Notes under the pieces: model-generated | Databases searched by the model: none | Told to the model about the DNA's origin: nothing | What the model saw: only the letters and a program-made list of their open reading frames with translations | From: Streptacidiphilus melanogenes | Lineage (GTDB): Bacteria > Actinomycetota > Actinomycetes > Streptomycetales > Streptomycetaceae | Length of the DNA: 37,302 nucleotides | Assembly: GCF_000787835.1 (NCBI RefSeq) | Contig: NZ_BBPP01000001.1 | Span: 230,036-267,337 of the forward strand | Direction of reading: 5' to 3' | Program-made: the position numbers and the translations under genes | In this document: positions 16,068-23,564 of the stretch, piece after piece | Numbering within the stretch: the first letter of the stretch is position 1 | Layout of the letters: each line of letters opens with the position of its first letter

Positions 16068-16484
16068 TTATGCGCGAGCCTCGATGCCGAGGTCGGCGAG
16101 GAGGCCGCGGATGCGGTGTTCGATCTCGTCGCGGATCGGGCGGACGGCGTCGACGCCCTGGCCGGCGGGGTCCTGGAGTTGCCAGTCCAGGTAGCGCTTG
16201 CCGGGGAAGATCGGGCAGGCGTCGCCGCAGCCCATGGTGATGACCACGTCGGAGGCCTGGACGGCGTCCGTGGTGAGGAGCTTCGGCTTCTGGGCGGACA
16301 GGTCGATGCCGACCTCGGCCATGGCCTCGACCACGGCAGGGTTGACGGTTTCGGCGGGTGCGGATCCGGCCGAGCGGACCTCGACGCGTCCCTCGGAGAG
16401 GTGGGTCAGGAAGGCGGCGCCCATCTGGGAGCGCCCCGCGTTGTGGACGCAGACGAAGAGCACGGACGGTCGGGACAGGCTCAC
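16068..16484 (-). CDS. arsC: Arsenate reductase, LMW phosphatase type
   Basis: Reduces As(V) to As(III) in the cytoplasm. The 138-aa protein has the phosphatase-like loop C12-V-H-N-A-G-R18-S, the CX5R signature, and a redox pair C86 and C90 in GCGDACP. This fits the LMW-PTP ArsC class, which in actinobacteria uses thioredoxin or mycothiol/mycoredoxin. The GTG at 16484 gives a normal family length. A GTG at 16544 would add 20 residues, overlapping the aquaporin gene by 26 bp, and is a possible alternative. It is last in arsR-aqp-arsC, so the arsenite it makes can leave through the adjacent channel gene product. Confidence 0.92.
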   Translation of the reverse strand: MSLSRPSVLFVCVHNAGRSQMGAAFLTHLSEGRVEVRSAGSAPAETVNPAVVEAMAEVGIDLSAQKPKLLTTDAVQASDVVITMGCGDACPIFPGKRYLDWQLQDPAGQGVDAVRPIRDEIEHRIRGLLADLGIEARA

Positions 16485-16518
16485 GGTGCGACTCGTTTCG
16501 AGGAGGTGGCGGGACGGG

Positions 16519-17265
16519 TCATCGGCCGGACGGGGCGAGTTCACGCTCGTCCTGCGTCGGGACCGCCGCGGCTTCGGTGGCGCGAAAGGGGGCGAAGAGG
16601 ACGGCGACCAGGCCGAGGCCGATCGCGGCTCCGACCAGCTGGGCGGCGATGAAGCCCGGGGCGGAGGAGGGGGCGATCCCGGCGAAGGTGTCGCTGAACA
16701 TCCGGCCGATGGTGACGGCGGGATTCGCGAAGCTGGTGGACGAGGTGAACCAGTAGGCGGCCCCGATCCAGGCGGCCACCGCGAGCGGGGCGAACCGTTC
16801 GCGTCCGGTCCGGCCGAGGCCGAAGATCAGTAGCACCAGGCCGGCGGTCGCGACGGCTTCGGCGAGCCACAGGTGCCCGGCCGAGCGGTGATGGGTGGAC
16901 CAGGCGACCAGCGGCTTGGCGAACATGGCGTTGGCCAGGACCGCGCCCCCGATCGCCCCGGCGGTCTGCGCGAGCGTGTAGACGCCGACCTCGCGCGGGT
17001 CGGGGCCGCTCCGGTCGCGGCGGCCGTTCCACCAGGCGGCCAGGGTGACGGCCGGGTTGAAGTGGGCACCCGAGACCGGGCCGAGCAGAGCGATCAGGAC
17101 GGCGAGGACGAAGACGGTGGCCAGGCAGTTGGCGAGGAGTTGGAGCCCGACGTCCGAGGTCAGACTGGTGGCCTGGATACCGGAGCCGATCACCGTCGCG
17201 ACGAGCACGGCCGTCCCGACCGCCTCCGCGGCGGCGCGGCGGACGAGCGGGGCGGGCGTGGTCAT
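16519..17265 (-). CDS. MIP-family aquaglyceroporin in the arsenic operon (AqpS-like)
   Basis: A 248-aa six-helix channel with both half-helix signatures, HFNPAVTLA and FANPAVTIGR. The second carries the Arg of the selectivity filter. Repeated hydrophobic segments fit the MIP fold. The C-terminal tail is acidic and short. It sits between arsR and arsC, overlapping arsR by 4 bases (ATGA). The position normally held by an ArsB or Acr3 pump is taken by this channel, as in Sinorhizobium meliloti aqpS, where As(III) made by ArsC flows out down its gradient. Arsenite export is inferred from context; the sequence alone would equally allow glycerol or water transport. Confidence 0.88.
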   Translation of the reverse strand: MTTPAPLVRRAAAEAVGTAVLVATVIGSGIQATSLTSDVGLQLLANCLATVFVLAVLIALLGPVSGAHFNPAVTLAAWWNGRRDRSGPDPREVGVYTLAQTAGAIGGAVLANAMFAKPLVAWSTHHRSAGHLWLAEAVATAGLVLLIFGLGRTGRERFAPLAVAAWIGAAYWFTSSTSFANPAVTIGRMFSDTFAGIAPSSAPGFIAAQLVGAAIGLGLVAVLFAPFRATEAAAVPTQDERELAPSGR

Positions 17266-17648
17266 CGGGCGTCTCCGAGCGGTGACGGAGCCTCGGCGGG
17301 GGCCTGGAGGAGCGAGGAGAGCTTGGCCAGAGCCGGAGGCAGCACCCAGTAGTAGACCCAGGTGCCGCGTCGCTCGCTGTCGACCAGCCCGGCTTCGCGC
17401 AGCACCTTGAGGTGGTGGGAGATGGTGGGCTGGGAGACGTCGAACGGGCCGGTCAGATCGCAGACGCAGGCTTCGCCGCCCTCGAACGAGGCGATGAGGG
17501 AGAGCAGGCGCAGTCGGACCGGATCGCCGAGGGCCTTGAACATCCTGGCCAGGTCGACGGCCGCGGTCTCGTCCAAGGGCTCGCGGACCATCGGCGAGCA
17601 GCAGGCGTCCGCGGTCTGGTCGATGACCGTCAGCTCTGATTTCGACAT
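17262..17648 (-). CDS. arsR: Arsenic-responsive ArsR-family repressor
   Basis: A 128-aa winged-helix repressor that releases DNA when As(III) binds. The core MFKALGDPVRLRLLSLIASFEGGEACVCDL leads into the recognition helix in VSQPTISHHLKVLREAGLV and the wing GTWVYYWV. Candidate metal ligands are the N-terminal C16-C17 pair and C61/C63. A vicinal N-terminal Cys pair plus a later Cys resembles the Corynebacterium CgArsR site rather than the E. coli R773 type. The ATG at 17648 is preferred over the longer open frame because the operator and promoter lie immediately upstream. There is no Shine-Dalgarno sequence, so the mRNA may be leaderless. First gene of arsR-aqp-arsC, divergent from arsI. Confidence 0.93.
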   Translation of the reverse strand: MSKSELTVIDQTADACCSPMVREPLDETAAVDLARMFKALGDPVRLRLLSLIASFEGGEACVCDLTGPFDVSQPTISHHLKVLREAGLVDSERRGTWVYYWVLPPALAKLSSLLQAPAEAPSPLGDAR

Positions 17649-17654
17649 GCGTCT

Positions 17655-17684
17655 ATGTTGACATCCGTCGATCCAGGAGAGCAA
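17655..17684 (-). promoter_or_regulatory. Candidate leaderless promoter of arsR
   Basis: On the minus strand TTGCTC (17679-17684) and CAACAT (17655-17660) are 18 bp apart and the -10 ends 6 nt before the arsR ATG. The spacer holds one complete operator half-site, so bound ArsR would block polymerase. Confidence 0.45.
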
Positions 17685-17707
17685 GCTCAACTGTATCGAC
17701 GGATGTC
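17660..17707. promoter_or_regulatory. Paired ArsR operator sites between arsR and arsI
   Basis: GACATCCGTCGAT at 17660-17672 is repeated as its exact complement ATCGACGGATGTC at 17695-17707, leaving 22 bp between the arms. One copy faces arsR and the other faces arsI, so one repressor could control both divergent units. Identity as the ArsR site is inferred from position and symmetry. Confidence 0.7.
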
Positions 17708-17740
17708 GAAACAAGCCGATCACGACCGTGGAGGTTCGCC

Positions 17741-18229
17741 ATGTCCCGCGTCCAGCTCGCTCTCAATGTCGCCGACCTCGACGCTTCGGTGGCCTTCTAC
17801 TCCAAGCTCTTCGGCACCGAACCCGCCAAGCGCCGCCCCGGCTACGCGAACTTCGCCATCGCCGAGCCCCCGCTCAAGCTCGTCCTCATCGAGGGGCAGC
17901 CGGGTCAGGAGACCCGGCTCGACCACCTCGGCGTCGAGGTCGCCAGCACCGACGACGTCACGGAGGCCACATCCCGCCTGAAGGACGCGGGCCTGGCCAC
18001 GTTCGAGGAGAACGACACCTCCTGCTGCTACGCCCTCCAGGACAAGGTGTGGGTCCACGGCCCCGGCCGGGAGCCCTGGGAGGTCTACGTCGTCAAGGCC
18101 GACGCCGACACCCGCGACAGCAGCCCCGCCGCTCCGCAGGCGTGCTGCACGCCCGCCGCGCAGTCCGTCGAGATCTCCTCTGGCCCCGGCGAGGCCGGGG
18201 CTGCGGCCGGTTGCGCCTGCGGGGCCTGA
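17741..18229 (+). CDS. arsI: C-As lyase / CadI-like vicinal oxygen chelate dioxygenase
   Basis: Breaks the carbon-arsenic bond of trivalent organoarsenicals such as MAs(III), using Fe(II) and oxygen. The 162-aa protein is a VOC-fold dioxygenase. The metal facial triad fits Q5 (VQLALNV), H62 (LDHLGVEV) and E114 (PWEVYVV). The vicinal pair C95-C96 in NDTSCCYAL is the ArsI substrate-binding signature. A flexible C-terminal tail carries another CC and a C-x-C, typical of ArsI/CadI. GGAGG precedes the ATG by 7 nt. It is divergent from arsR across a shared operator, so methylated and inorganic arsenic responses are probably induced together. A purely cadmium-inducible role (CadI) is the alternative. 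Confidence 0.9.
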   Translation: MSRVQLALNVADLDASVAFYSKLFGTEPAKRRPGYANFAIAEPPLKLVLIEGQPGQETRLDHLGVEVASTDDVTEATSRLKDAGLATFEENDTSCCYALQDKVWVHGPGREPWEVYVVKADADTRDSSPAAPQACCTPAAQSVEISSGPGEAGAAAGCACGA

Positions 18230-18236
18230 TGGTGGA

Positions 18237-18249
18237 CCGGCTTCGCCGG
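18237..18249. terminator. Small hairpin between arsI and the SDR gene
   Basis: CCGGC, TTC loop, GCCGG lies in the 36-bp gap between two convergent genes. The stem is only 5 bp; a second GC stem lies within the end of arsI. Confidence 0.35.
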
Positions 18250-18265
18250 GGCCGCGGCGGCGTCT

Positions 18266-19036
18266 TCAGACCGTGGTGCCGATGCCTCCGTCGACGGGGA
18301 TCACCGCGCCGGTGACGTAGGAGCCGGCGCGGCTGGCGAGGTAGACGGCGACGCCGGCCATGTCGTCCGGGCGGCCGATGCGGCGCAGGGGAGCGGACGC
18401 GGCGATCTGGTCGCCGACGGCGGCCAGGGTGGCGGCCATCATCTTCGACTCGAACGGGCCGGGGGCGATCGCGTTGACCGTGATGTGCTGCGGCCCCAGC
18501 TCCTTCGCCAGCACCCGGGTCAGGTGGTGCAGGCCGGCCTTGCTCGCCGCGTAGGAGTAGGTGGGCAGCGGGCTGACATGGAGACCGTCGATGGAGCCGA
18601 CGTTGATGATCCGGGCGGGGGAGTCCGGCGTGCCGGCGGCGCGGAGCAGCGGCAGCAGGGCCTGGGTGAGCAGGAAGGGGCTCCGCAGGTTGAGGTCCAT
18701 GACCTTGTCCCACCCGCTGACGGGGAACTCGTCGAGCGTCGCGCCCCAGGTGGCGCCCGCGTTGTTGACCAGGATGTCCAGCCGCTCCTCGCGGGCGGAC
18801 AGCTCCTCGGCGACGCGGGCGATCTCCGTTTCCTCGGAGAGGTCCGCGGGCAGCGCGACCGCGTCGCCGTACTGCTTCAGCTCGGCTGCGGCGGCCTCAC
18901 AGGCCTCCGGCTTCCGGGAGCTCACGTAGACCTTCGCGCCCGCCTCGACCAGGCCGCGGGCGATCATCAGACCGATGCCCCTCGTCCCGCCGGTGACCAG
19001 GGCCGTCCTGCCGGCGACGGAGAAGAGATCACTCAC
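18266..19036 (-). CDS. Short-chain dehydrogenase/reductase, RhlG-like
   Basis: A 256-aa classical SDR with a cofactor-binding TGGTRGIG at residues 15-22, NNAG at 91-94 and the catalytic set S148, Y162 and K166 (YAASK). The basic residues after beta-2 (SSRKPEA) favour NADP(H). The C-terminal GAVIPVDGGIGT loop is typical of the 3-oxoacyl-ACP reductase and RhlG branch. The substrate cannot be assigned. GTG start with GGGAG about 6 nt upstream. Convergent with arsI and divergent from the LAETG protein; no evidence that it belongs to the arsenic locus. Confidence 0.9.
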   Translation of the reverse strand: MSDLFSVAGRTALVTGGTRGIGLMIARGLVEAGAKVYVSSRKPEACEAAAAELKQYGDAVALPADLSEETEIARVAEELSAREERLDILVNNAGATWGATLDEFPVSGWDKVMDLNLRSPFLLTQALLPLLRAAGTPDSPARIINVGSIDGLHVSPLPTYSYAASKAGLHHLTRVLAKELGPQHITVNAIAPGPFESKMMAATLAAVGDQIAASAPLRRIGRPDDMAGVAVYLASRAGSYVTGAVIPVDGGIGTTV

Positions 19037-19255
19037 AGCTGCTCCCGGAAGTCCTCGTGGTTGGGAGCACCACGCTAGTCCAGCCCTGAACTGCTAGGTC
19101 GGTTGGTGATCGTGAGGAATTGTCACCCTAAAGAGTGAACTGACTGCGTGTGCTGACCTGGTGACACACGGTTCGCAAGAATAAGCGGCGTCCGATCCCG
19201 TGCATCGCCCAACCGTTCCCGGCGTGCACGTACGTTCCCAGGTGGGGGTTACACC

Positions 19256-20332
19256 GTGCTGTCCCTGTCCCGTCGTCGCTTCGCCACGCCCTTCGCCCTG
19301 TCCGGCGCACTCGCCGCGGTCTCGCTGATGGGGGTGGCCGAACCCGCGCACGCGACGACGGGATCGGGCACCGCCTCCGCCACCACGGCGGAGGTCGCCC
19401 TGGACGTCCGGCTGCTCAGCGCGGCCGACATCCCGGTCGACGTCTCGCTCAACAAGATCTCCGCGCCCGCGTCGCGCAGCGGCGCCGCGCTGACCACCGT
19501 GGTCGGCAGCGGGGTCGAAAACGACCAGCCGGTCAACCTGCTGATGGCGCAGGTCGGTCAGACCGACGCCGTCGTCGACGCCCACGGCTCGCGCGCCTCC
19601 GTCACCCTCGCCGACGCGCACCTGCACCTGCCCGGCCTCCCGCTCAACGAACTGCTGGGCGTCAAGGCCGTCAGCGCCGAGGCCGACTGCCCCGTCGACG
19701 GCGCGCCGAGTGCGAGCGCGGAGGCGCTCGGTGACATCACGATCCTGGGCCTCCAGTTGCGGCTGAGCGCCCACGGCGACACGGTGGTCCGGGTCCCCGC
19801 CCTGGGCGTGGTGGACCTCAAGCTCTCCCAGCACAGGACGACGTCGGACACGGCGGCGGCGACGGCGGTCGAGTTGGACGTCGACGTGAACCCGCTGGCG
19901 CTGAACGTCTCGGCGGTCCGAGGGAAGATCGTGCTCGCTGACGTCTCCTGCACGAAGGGTTCGGGAAACGGGGGCTCGGGCGGCGGCTCCAACGGCGGCG
20001 GCTCCAACGGTGGGGCCACGGGTGGGGATTCGGGTGGCTCGGGCGGCTCGGGTGGCGGAACGCCGTCGAGCGGACCGTCGCAGGGCATGAGCGGCGGCGG
20101 CAACGGCGGCTCCGGCGGTGCCGGCACGGCAGGCGCCAGCGGGACCGGCGGCACGGGCGGCGCGAGCCCGGTGGCCGCGGTGTCCACCCCGCCGGCCGCG
20201 CCGAGCGGTTCGACGCACCTGGCGGAGACGGGGAGCAGCAGCTCCACACCCGTGATCGCAGCTGCGGGCCTGGTCGTCCTCGGCGCCGGTGGCGGCGTCG
20301 TCGCGCTGGCACGCCGCCGCCGCCGAGGCTGA
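19256..20332 (+). CDS. SCO1860-family LAETG sortase-anchored surface protein
   Basis: A 358-aa exported cell-wall protein. The N-terminal signal (SRRRFATPFALSGALAAVSLMGV, with a Tat-like RRxF) is followed by a beta-rich domain with two or three cysteines (residues 30-235). A long Gly/Ser-rich linker then leads to the sorting signal: LAETG at residues 322-326, a hydrophobic helix and a final RRRRRG. LAETG is used by class E sortases in streptomycetes. GTG start, preceded by GGTGGGGG. In Streptomyces coelicolor the homologue SCO1860 also lies beside the cobalamin genes, so this neighbourhood is conserved. Molecular function is unknown. Confidence 0.9.
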   Translation: MLSLSRRRFATPFALSGALAAVSLMGVAEPAHATTGSGTASATTAEVALDVRLLSAADIPVDVSLNKISAPASRSGAALTTVVGSGVENDQPVNLLMAQVGQTDAVVDAHGSRASVTLADAHLHLPGLPLNELLGVKAVSAEADCPVDGAPSASAEALGDITILGLQLRLSAHGDTVVRVPALGVVDLKLSQHRTTSDTAAATAVELDVDVNPLALNVSAVRGKIVLADVSCTKGSGNGGSGGGSNGGGSNGGATGGDSGGSGGSGGGTPSSGPSQGMSGGGNGGSGGAGTAGASGTGGTGGASPVAAVSTPPAAPSGSTHLAETGSSSSTPVIAAAGLVVLGAGGGVVALARRRRRG

Positions 20333-20917
20333 GCCGAGGTGCTGCGACCTGGCCTCCCGTCCCGGCGATCGGCCCCGGCCTCCGGCCTGTCGGCCCGGCT
20401 TGGGGCGGGGGGCCCGGCAGCTCGGCCTCGCGGGCACGGGGTCACGGCCCGGCCTCCGGTCTCAGGGGTGAGGGCCGTATGGGGTGCGGCCCCATCGGCG
20501 GCACGGCCTCCTGGGTCGGCGTTCGGCCGCGGCCTCCGGGCTGTCGGCCCGGCTTGGGGCGGGGGGCCCGGCAGCTCGGCCTCGCGGGCACGGGGTCACG
20601 GCCCGGCCTCCGGTCTCAGGGGTGAGGGCCGTATGGGGTGCGGCCCCACGGCGGCACGGCCTCCTGGGTCGGCGTTCGGCCCCGGCCCCCGGCGTCTCGA
20701 TCCGGTTGCTGGTACGGCTTCCTTGCGCGGCGGCAGTGCCCGGGGCCATGGCCTGGCCTCGGAGCCGGCTGGATGGCACTCGGCGCGCTCGGCACCCCGT
20801 ACTGGGCCTTCGCTCAGATGCGGGGCGAACGCCAGTACCTGGGCCATCCGACAACGCAGCACGGGGCGCCCGCCGGCCGGAGGCCGGGGCGTGGCGGGCC
20901 TGCTGGGAGGGTTCGGG
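20333..20917. other. Gene-free region with tandem repeats
   Basis: A 585-bp gap between two convergent genes. Open frames exist on both strands but follow the repeat and have no recognisable domains, so I treat it as non-coding. It holds the 154-bp tandem repeat described separately and a degenerate partial copy on its left side. Confidence 0.6.
20387..20693. repeat. Two tandem copies of a 154-bp repeat
   Basis: Copy 1 (20387-20540) and copy 2 (20541-about 20693) are almost identical, both beginning CTGTCGGCCCGGCTTGGGGC. I see one single-base indel in the run after GGTGCGGCCCCA and a few substitutions near the 3' edge of the second copy. Degenerate sequence on the left suggests older copies. 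The near identity implies a recent duplication or gene-conversion-like maintenance. Confidence 0.88.
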
Positions 20918-21976
20918 CTACCGGCCGCAGCAGTGCAGCAGGGCGGTGCAGAAGGCGTCCGTCGTGGTGCGGTCGCGGACCGCGATGCGGAGCCAGTTCG
21001 GGCCGAGGCCGGGGAAGGTGTCGCCGCGGCGGACGGCGAAGCCGCTGTCGCGCAGGCGGAGGCGGACCTTGTCCGCGTCGGGGAGCGAGACAAGCACGAA
21101 GGAGCTCGCCGGGACGCCGTGGACCCGGATACCGGGGATCTCGGCGAGCAGCGTCAGCAGGTGCGCGCGGTCGACGGCGGTCGCCCGCGCGGCCGCGTCC
21201 GCCTCCGCCAGCGCGTTCGGCGCGCACGTCGCTACGGCCGCGGCGAGCGCGGGTGAGGAGACCGGCCAGAGCGGTTGCGCGGCCTCCAGCCGCGCGATCA
21301 GCTCCGGTGCGGCCAGCACGTACCCGATGCGCAGGCCCGCCAGGCCCCAGGTCTTGGTGAGGCTGCGCAGCACGACCAGGCCCGGCAGGTCGCGGCGGCC
21401 GGCGAGGCTCTCGGGCTCGCCGGGAACCGTGTCCGCGAAGGCCTCGTCCACCACCAGGACGCGGCCGGGACGGGTCAGTCCGGCCAGCGTCGCGGCCGGG
21501 TGCAGGACGGAGGTGGGGTTGGTGGGGTTCCCGACCACGACCAGATCGGCAGCGGAGGGGAGCGCCGAAGGGTCGAGGCGGAACCCGGCCTCCGGAGGGA
21601 GCACCAGGCGGTGCACCGGGTGTCCGGCGTCGCGCAGCGCGGCCTCGGGCTCGGTGAACTGCGGGTGCACCACGACGGCGTGGCGGGGGCGCAGGGCTCG
21701 TGCGAGGAGCACGAAGGCCTCCGCCGCGCCGGACGTGAGCAGCACCTCCTCGGGCGGACGCCCGTGCCGCGCGGCGACCGCCGCGCGCGCGGCGGTGCCG
21801 TCGGGGTAGGCGGCGAGGCCGCCCAGGCTGTCGGCGACGACCTCGCGGAGCCACGCGGGCGGGGTCCCCGTCCGCACGTTGACCGCGAGGTCGACGAGAC
21901 CGCCGCCGACCTCGCGGTCGCCGTGGTGGCGCAGCAGGTCGCCACCGTCGCCGAGGTCGGCGTCGTCAGTGCGCAT
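20918..21976 (-). CDS. cobC: CobC-like PLP aminotransferase/threonine-phosphate decarboxylase
   Basis: A class I/II PLP enzyme resembling histidinol-phosphate aminotransferase and Rv2231c. In cobalamin synthesis it would decarboxylate threonine phosphate to the aminopropanol-phosphate used for the nucleotide loop. Seen are LAVNVRTGTPPAWLRE, YPDGTAAR, the NPTNP motif (about residues 150-154), DEAFAD and the Schiff-base lysine K208 in SLTKTWGLAGLRIGY. The ATG at 21976 (MRTDDADLG) matches the usual N-terminus and overlaps cbiX by 11 bases. A longer start at 22018 would read through the His-rich tail of cbiX in another frame and is less likely. Last gene of the operon. Confidence 0.85.
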   Translation of the reverse strand: MRTDDADLGDGGDLLRHHGDREVGGGLVDLAVNVRTGTPPAWLREVVADSLGGLAAYPDGTAARAAVAARHGRPPEEVLLTSGAAEAFVLLARALRPRHAVVVHPQFTEPEAALRDAGHPVHRLVLPPEAGFRLDPSALPSAADLVVVGNPTNPTSVLHPAATLAGLTRPGRVLVVDEAFADTVPGEPESLAGRRDLPGLVVLRSLTKTWGLAGLRIGYVLAAPELIARLEAAQPLWPVSSPALAAAVATCAPNALAEADAAARATAVDRAHLLTLLAEIPGIRVHGVPASSFVLVSLPDADKVRLRLRDSGFAVRRGDTFPGLGPNWLRIAVRDRTTTDAFCTALLHCCGR

Positions 21977-22886
21977 GGCTGTGGTCGTGGTGGTGACCGT
22001 GGTGACCGTGCCCGCCATGGCCGTGGTCGTGGGCCGGGTCGTCGGGGTGGTGGTGCGGGCGCTGCGGCGCGCCGACCTTGGCTTCGAAGCCCGGCATGGC
22101 GATGCGGTAGACGCAGGTGTCGCAGTTCATCCGCAAGTCGCCCTGCTCGGTCTCGCGGTAGCGCTCGAGGACCAGTTCGGCCAGCTCCTCGGTCGCGCCC
22201 AGCACGCCCGCCTGCCGCACGTCCACGTCCGGGTGCGCCTCCGCCCACTCGCGCGCCTGCTCGGCGACGCGGTCCGGCAGGATGCCGGTGAACAGGAAGT
22301 ACGGCAGCACCACGATCCGCTTCGCGCCCAGCAGCCGGCAGCGGGTCAGACCGTCGGGGACGTTCGGCGCGGCGAGCGAGACGAAGGCCGTCTCGACGCC
22401 GGCCAGGCCCCGGCCCTCCCAGAACAGCCGTGCCACCTTGGCGACTTCGGCGTTGGCGTCCGGGTCGGTAGAGCCGCGGCCGACGAGCAGGACGGTCGTC
22501 CCGGCCCGCTCCTCGGGCGTGACGACCTCGTCGAGTCGGCGCTCCAGCACGGTCAGCAGGGACGGGTGCGGGCCGAGTGGGCGGCCGTAACGGAAGCTGG
22601 TGCCGGGGTGACGCTCGCGCTCGCGCACGAGCGCGGCCGGGATGTCGCCCTTGGCGTGTCCGGCGGAGACCAGGACCAGCGGGACGGCCGCGAAGCGGCG
22701 CGCACCCTGCCCGACCAGCTCGGCGACGGCGTCGGCGAGCGGCGGTGGGGAGAGCTCGATGAAGCCGCCGCCGACCGGGGTCTCCGGCAGGCGGGCCTTG
22801 AGCAGCTCGACGAACTCGCGGAAGGCCTCCGCGCCGTCCTCGTCACGGGTGCCGTGGCCGACCAGCAACAGCGCGGGGGAGGTCAC
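21966..22886 (-). CDS. cbiX: Sirohydrochlorin cobaltochelatase CbiX, His-rich
   Basis: Inserts Co(II) into sirohydrochlorin. The 306-aa protein is the long CbiX form, two chelatase half-domains in one chain. The first has LLLVGHGTRDEDG with catalytic H11; the second runs from about residue 127 (TTVLLVGRGS). It ends with MNCDTC (C255, C258), a CxxC that may bind metal or an Fe-S cluster, and then a tail of about 33 residues containing 15 histidines. His-rich tails in CbiX proteins are thought to store or deliver cobalt. GTG start overlapping the cobH stop by 4 bases. An ferrochelatase role on sirohydrochlorin (SirB-like) is possible, but the operon favours cobalt. Confidence 0.9.
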   Translation of the reverse strand: MTSPALLLVGHGTRDEDGAEAFREFVELLKARLPETPVGGGFIELSPPPLADAVAELVGQGARRFAAVPLVLVSAGHAKGDIPAALVRERERHPGTSFRYGRPLGPHPSLLTVLERRLDEVVTPEERAGTTVLLVGRGSTDPDANAEVAKVARLFWEGRGLAGVETAFVSLAAPNVPDGLTRCRLLGAKRIVVLPYFLFTGILPDRVAEQAREWAEAHPDVDVRQAGVLGATEELAELVLERYRETEQGDLRMNCDTCVYRIAMPGFEAKVGAPQRPHHHPDDPAHDHGHGGHGHHGHHHDHSHAH

Positions 22887-23497
22887 AGGTTCTCCTCAGA
22901 AGTCGTGGTGTTGTCATACAGGTCCGGGTAGAGCAGGGCGTTGACGGCGGCGGCGGCCACGGCCGAGCCGCCCTTCTCGGAGATGTTGCTCACGCCGGGC
23001 AGTCCCGATGCACGCAGCGCGGCCTTGGACTCGGCGGCGCCGACGAAGCCGACCGGCAGGCCGATCACGAGGGCCGGGCGGGCGTCGAGAACGAGCAGCT
23101 CCTCCAGGGCGGTCGGCGCGCAGCCGATCACCCAGACGGCGCCCTGGCCGACCTCCTCCAGCGCCATCCTGACGGCCGCCGCCGACCGGGTCAGCCCGGC
23201 CGCAGGGTCGGCCTTCGCCTGGCGGACGCGGCAGACGGACTCGCGCGCGGTGACGCCCGCGGCCACCATCTCCACGTCGGCGACGATCGGCGCCCCCGCG
23301 GCGAGCGCGTCGGCGGCGGTGCGCAGCACGGACTCCTCGGCGATGACCAGGTCGTCGAAGTACTCCAGGTCCGCGCTGGCGTGGACCACCCGCTCCGCCA
23401 CGGCCCGGGTGAGCGGCGGAAGGTGGGAGGTGTCACGGCGGGCGCGCAGACGGCGGTAGGACTCCGCCTCGATCGGGTGGACCTGACGGCGGCTCAT
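22883..23497 (-). CDS. cobH: Precorrin-8X methylmutase
   Basis: Moves the C11 methyl to C12 to make hydrogenobyrinate (or its cobalt form). The 204-aa protein matches the family end to end: the start HPIEAESYRRLRAR, catalytic H39 in ERVVHASADLEY, the VIAEESVLRTAADALAAG stretch, PIVADVEMVAAG, VIGCAPTALEELL, LVIGLPVGFVGAAESK and the terminal EKGGSAVAAAAVNALL. ATG start. Its stop overlaps cbiX by 4 bases. It lies 67 bp after the cbiG-cobJ fusion, the only real gap in the operon, so a separate ribosome entry is needed here. Confidence 0.95.
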   Translation of the reverse strand: MSRRQVHPIEAESYRRLRARRDTSHLPPLTRAVAERVVHASADLEYFDDLVIAEESVLRTAADALAAGAPIVADVEMVAAGVTARESVCRVRQAKADPAAGLTRSAAAVRMALEEVGQGAVWVIGCAPTALEELLVLDARPALVIGLPVGFVGAAESKAALRASGLPGVSNISEKGGSAVAAAAVNALLYPDLYDNTTTSEENL

Positions 23498-23564
23498 GAG
23501 ACGTGCTCCTGGTGGAAGTCGACGGACAGCAGTGCTCGTTCTTGAGCTGCGCGGAGCGCCCCGC

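Noticed and set aside
20387-20693. Possible CRISPR array from repeated DNA
   Set aside because: Only two contiguous 154-bp copies without spacers, and no cas genes in the window.
20339-21256. Plus-strand open frame through the 154-bp repeats
   Set aside because: Its sequence simply follows the repeat and then runs antisense to cobC; no recognisable domain.
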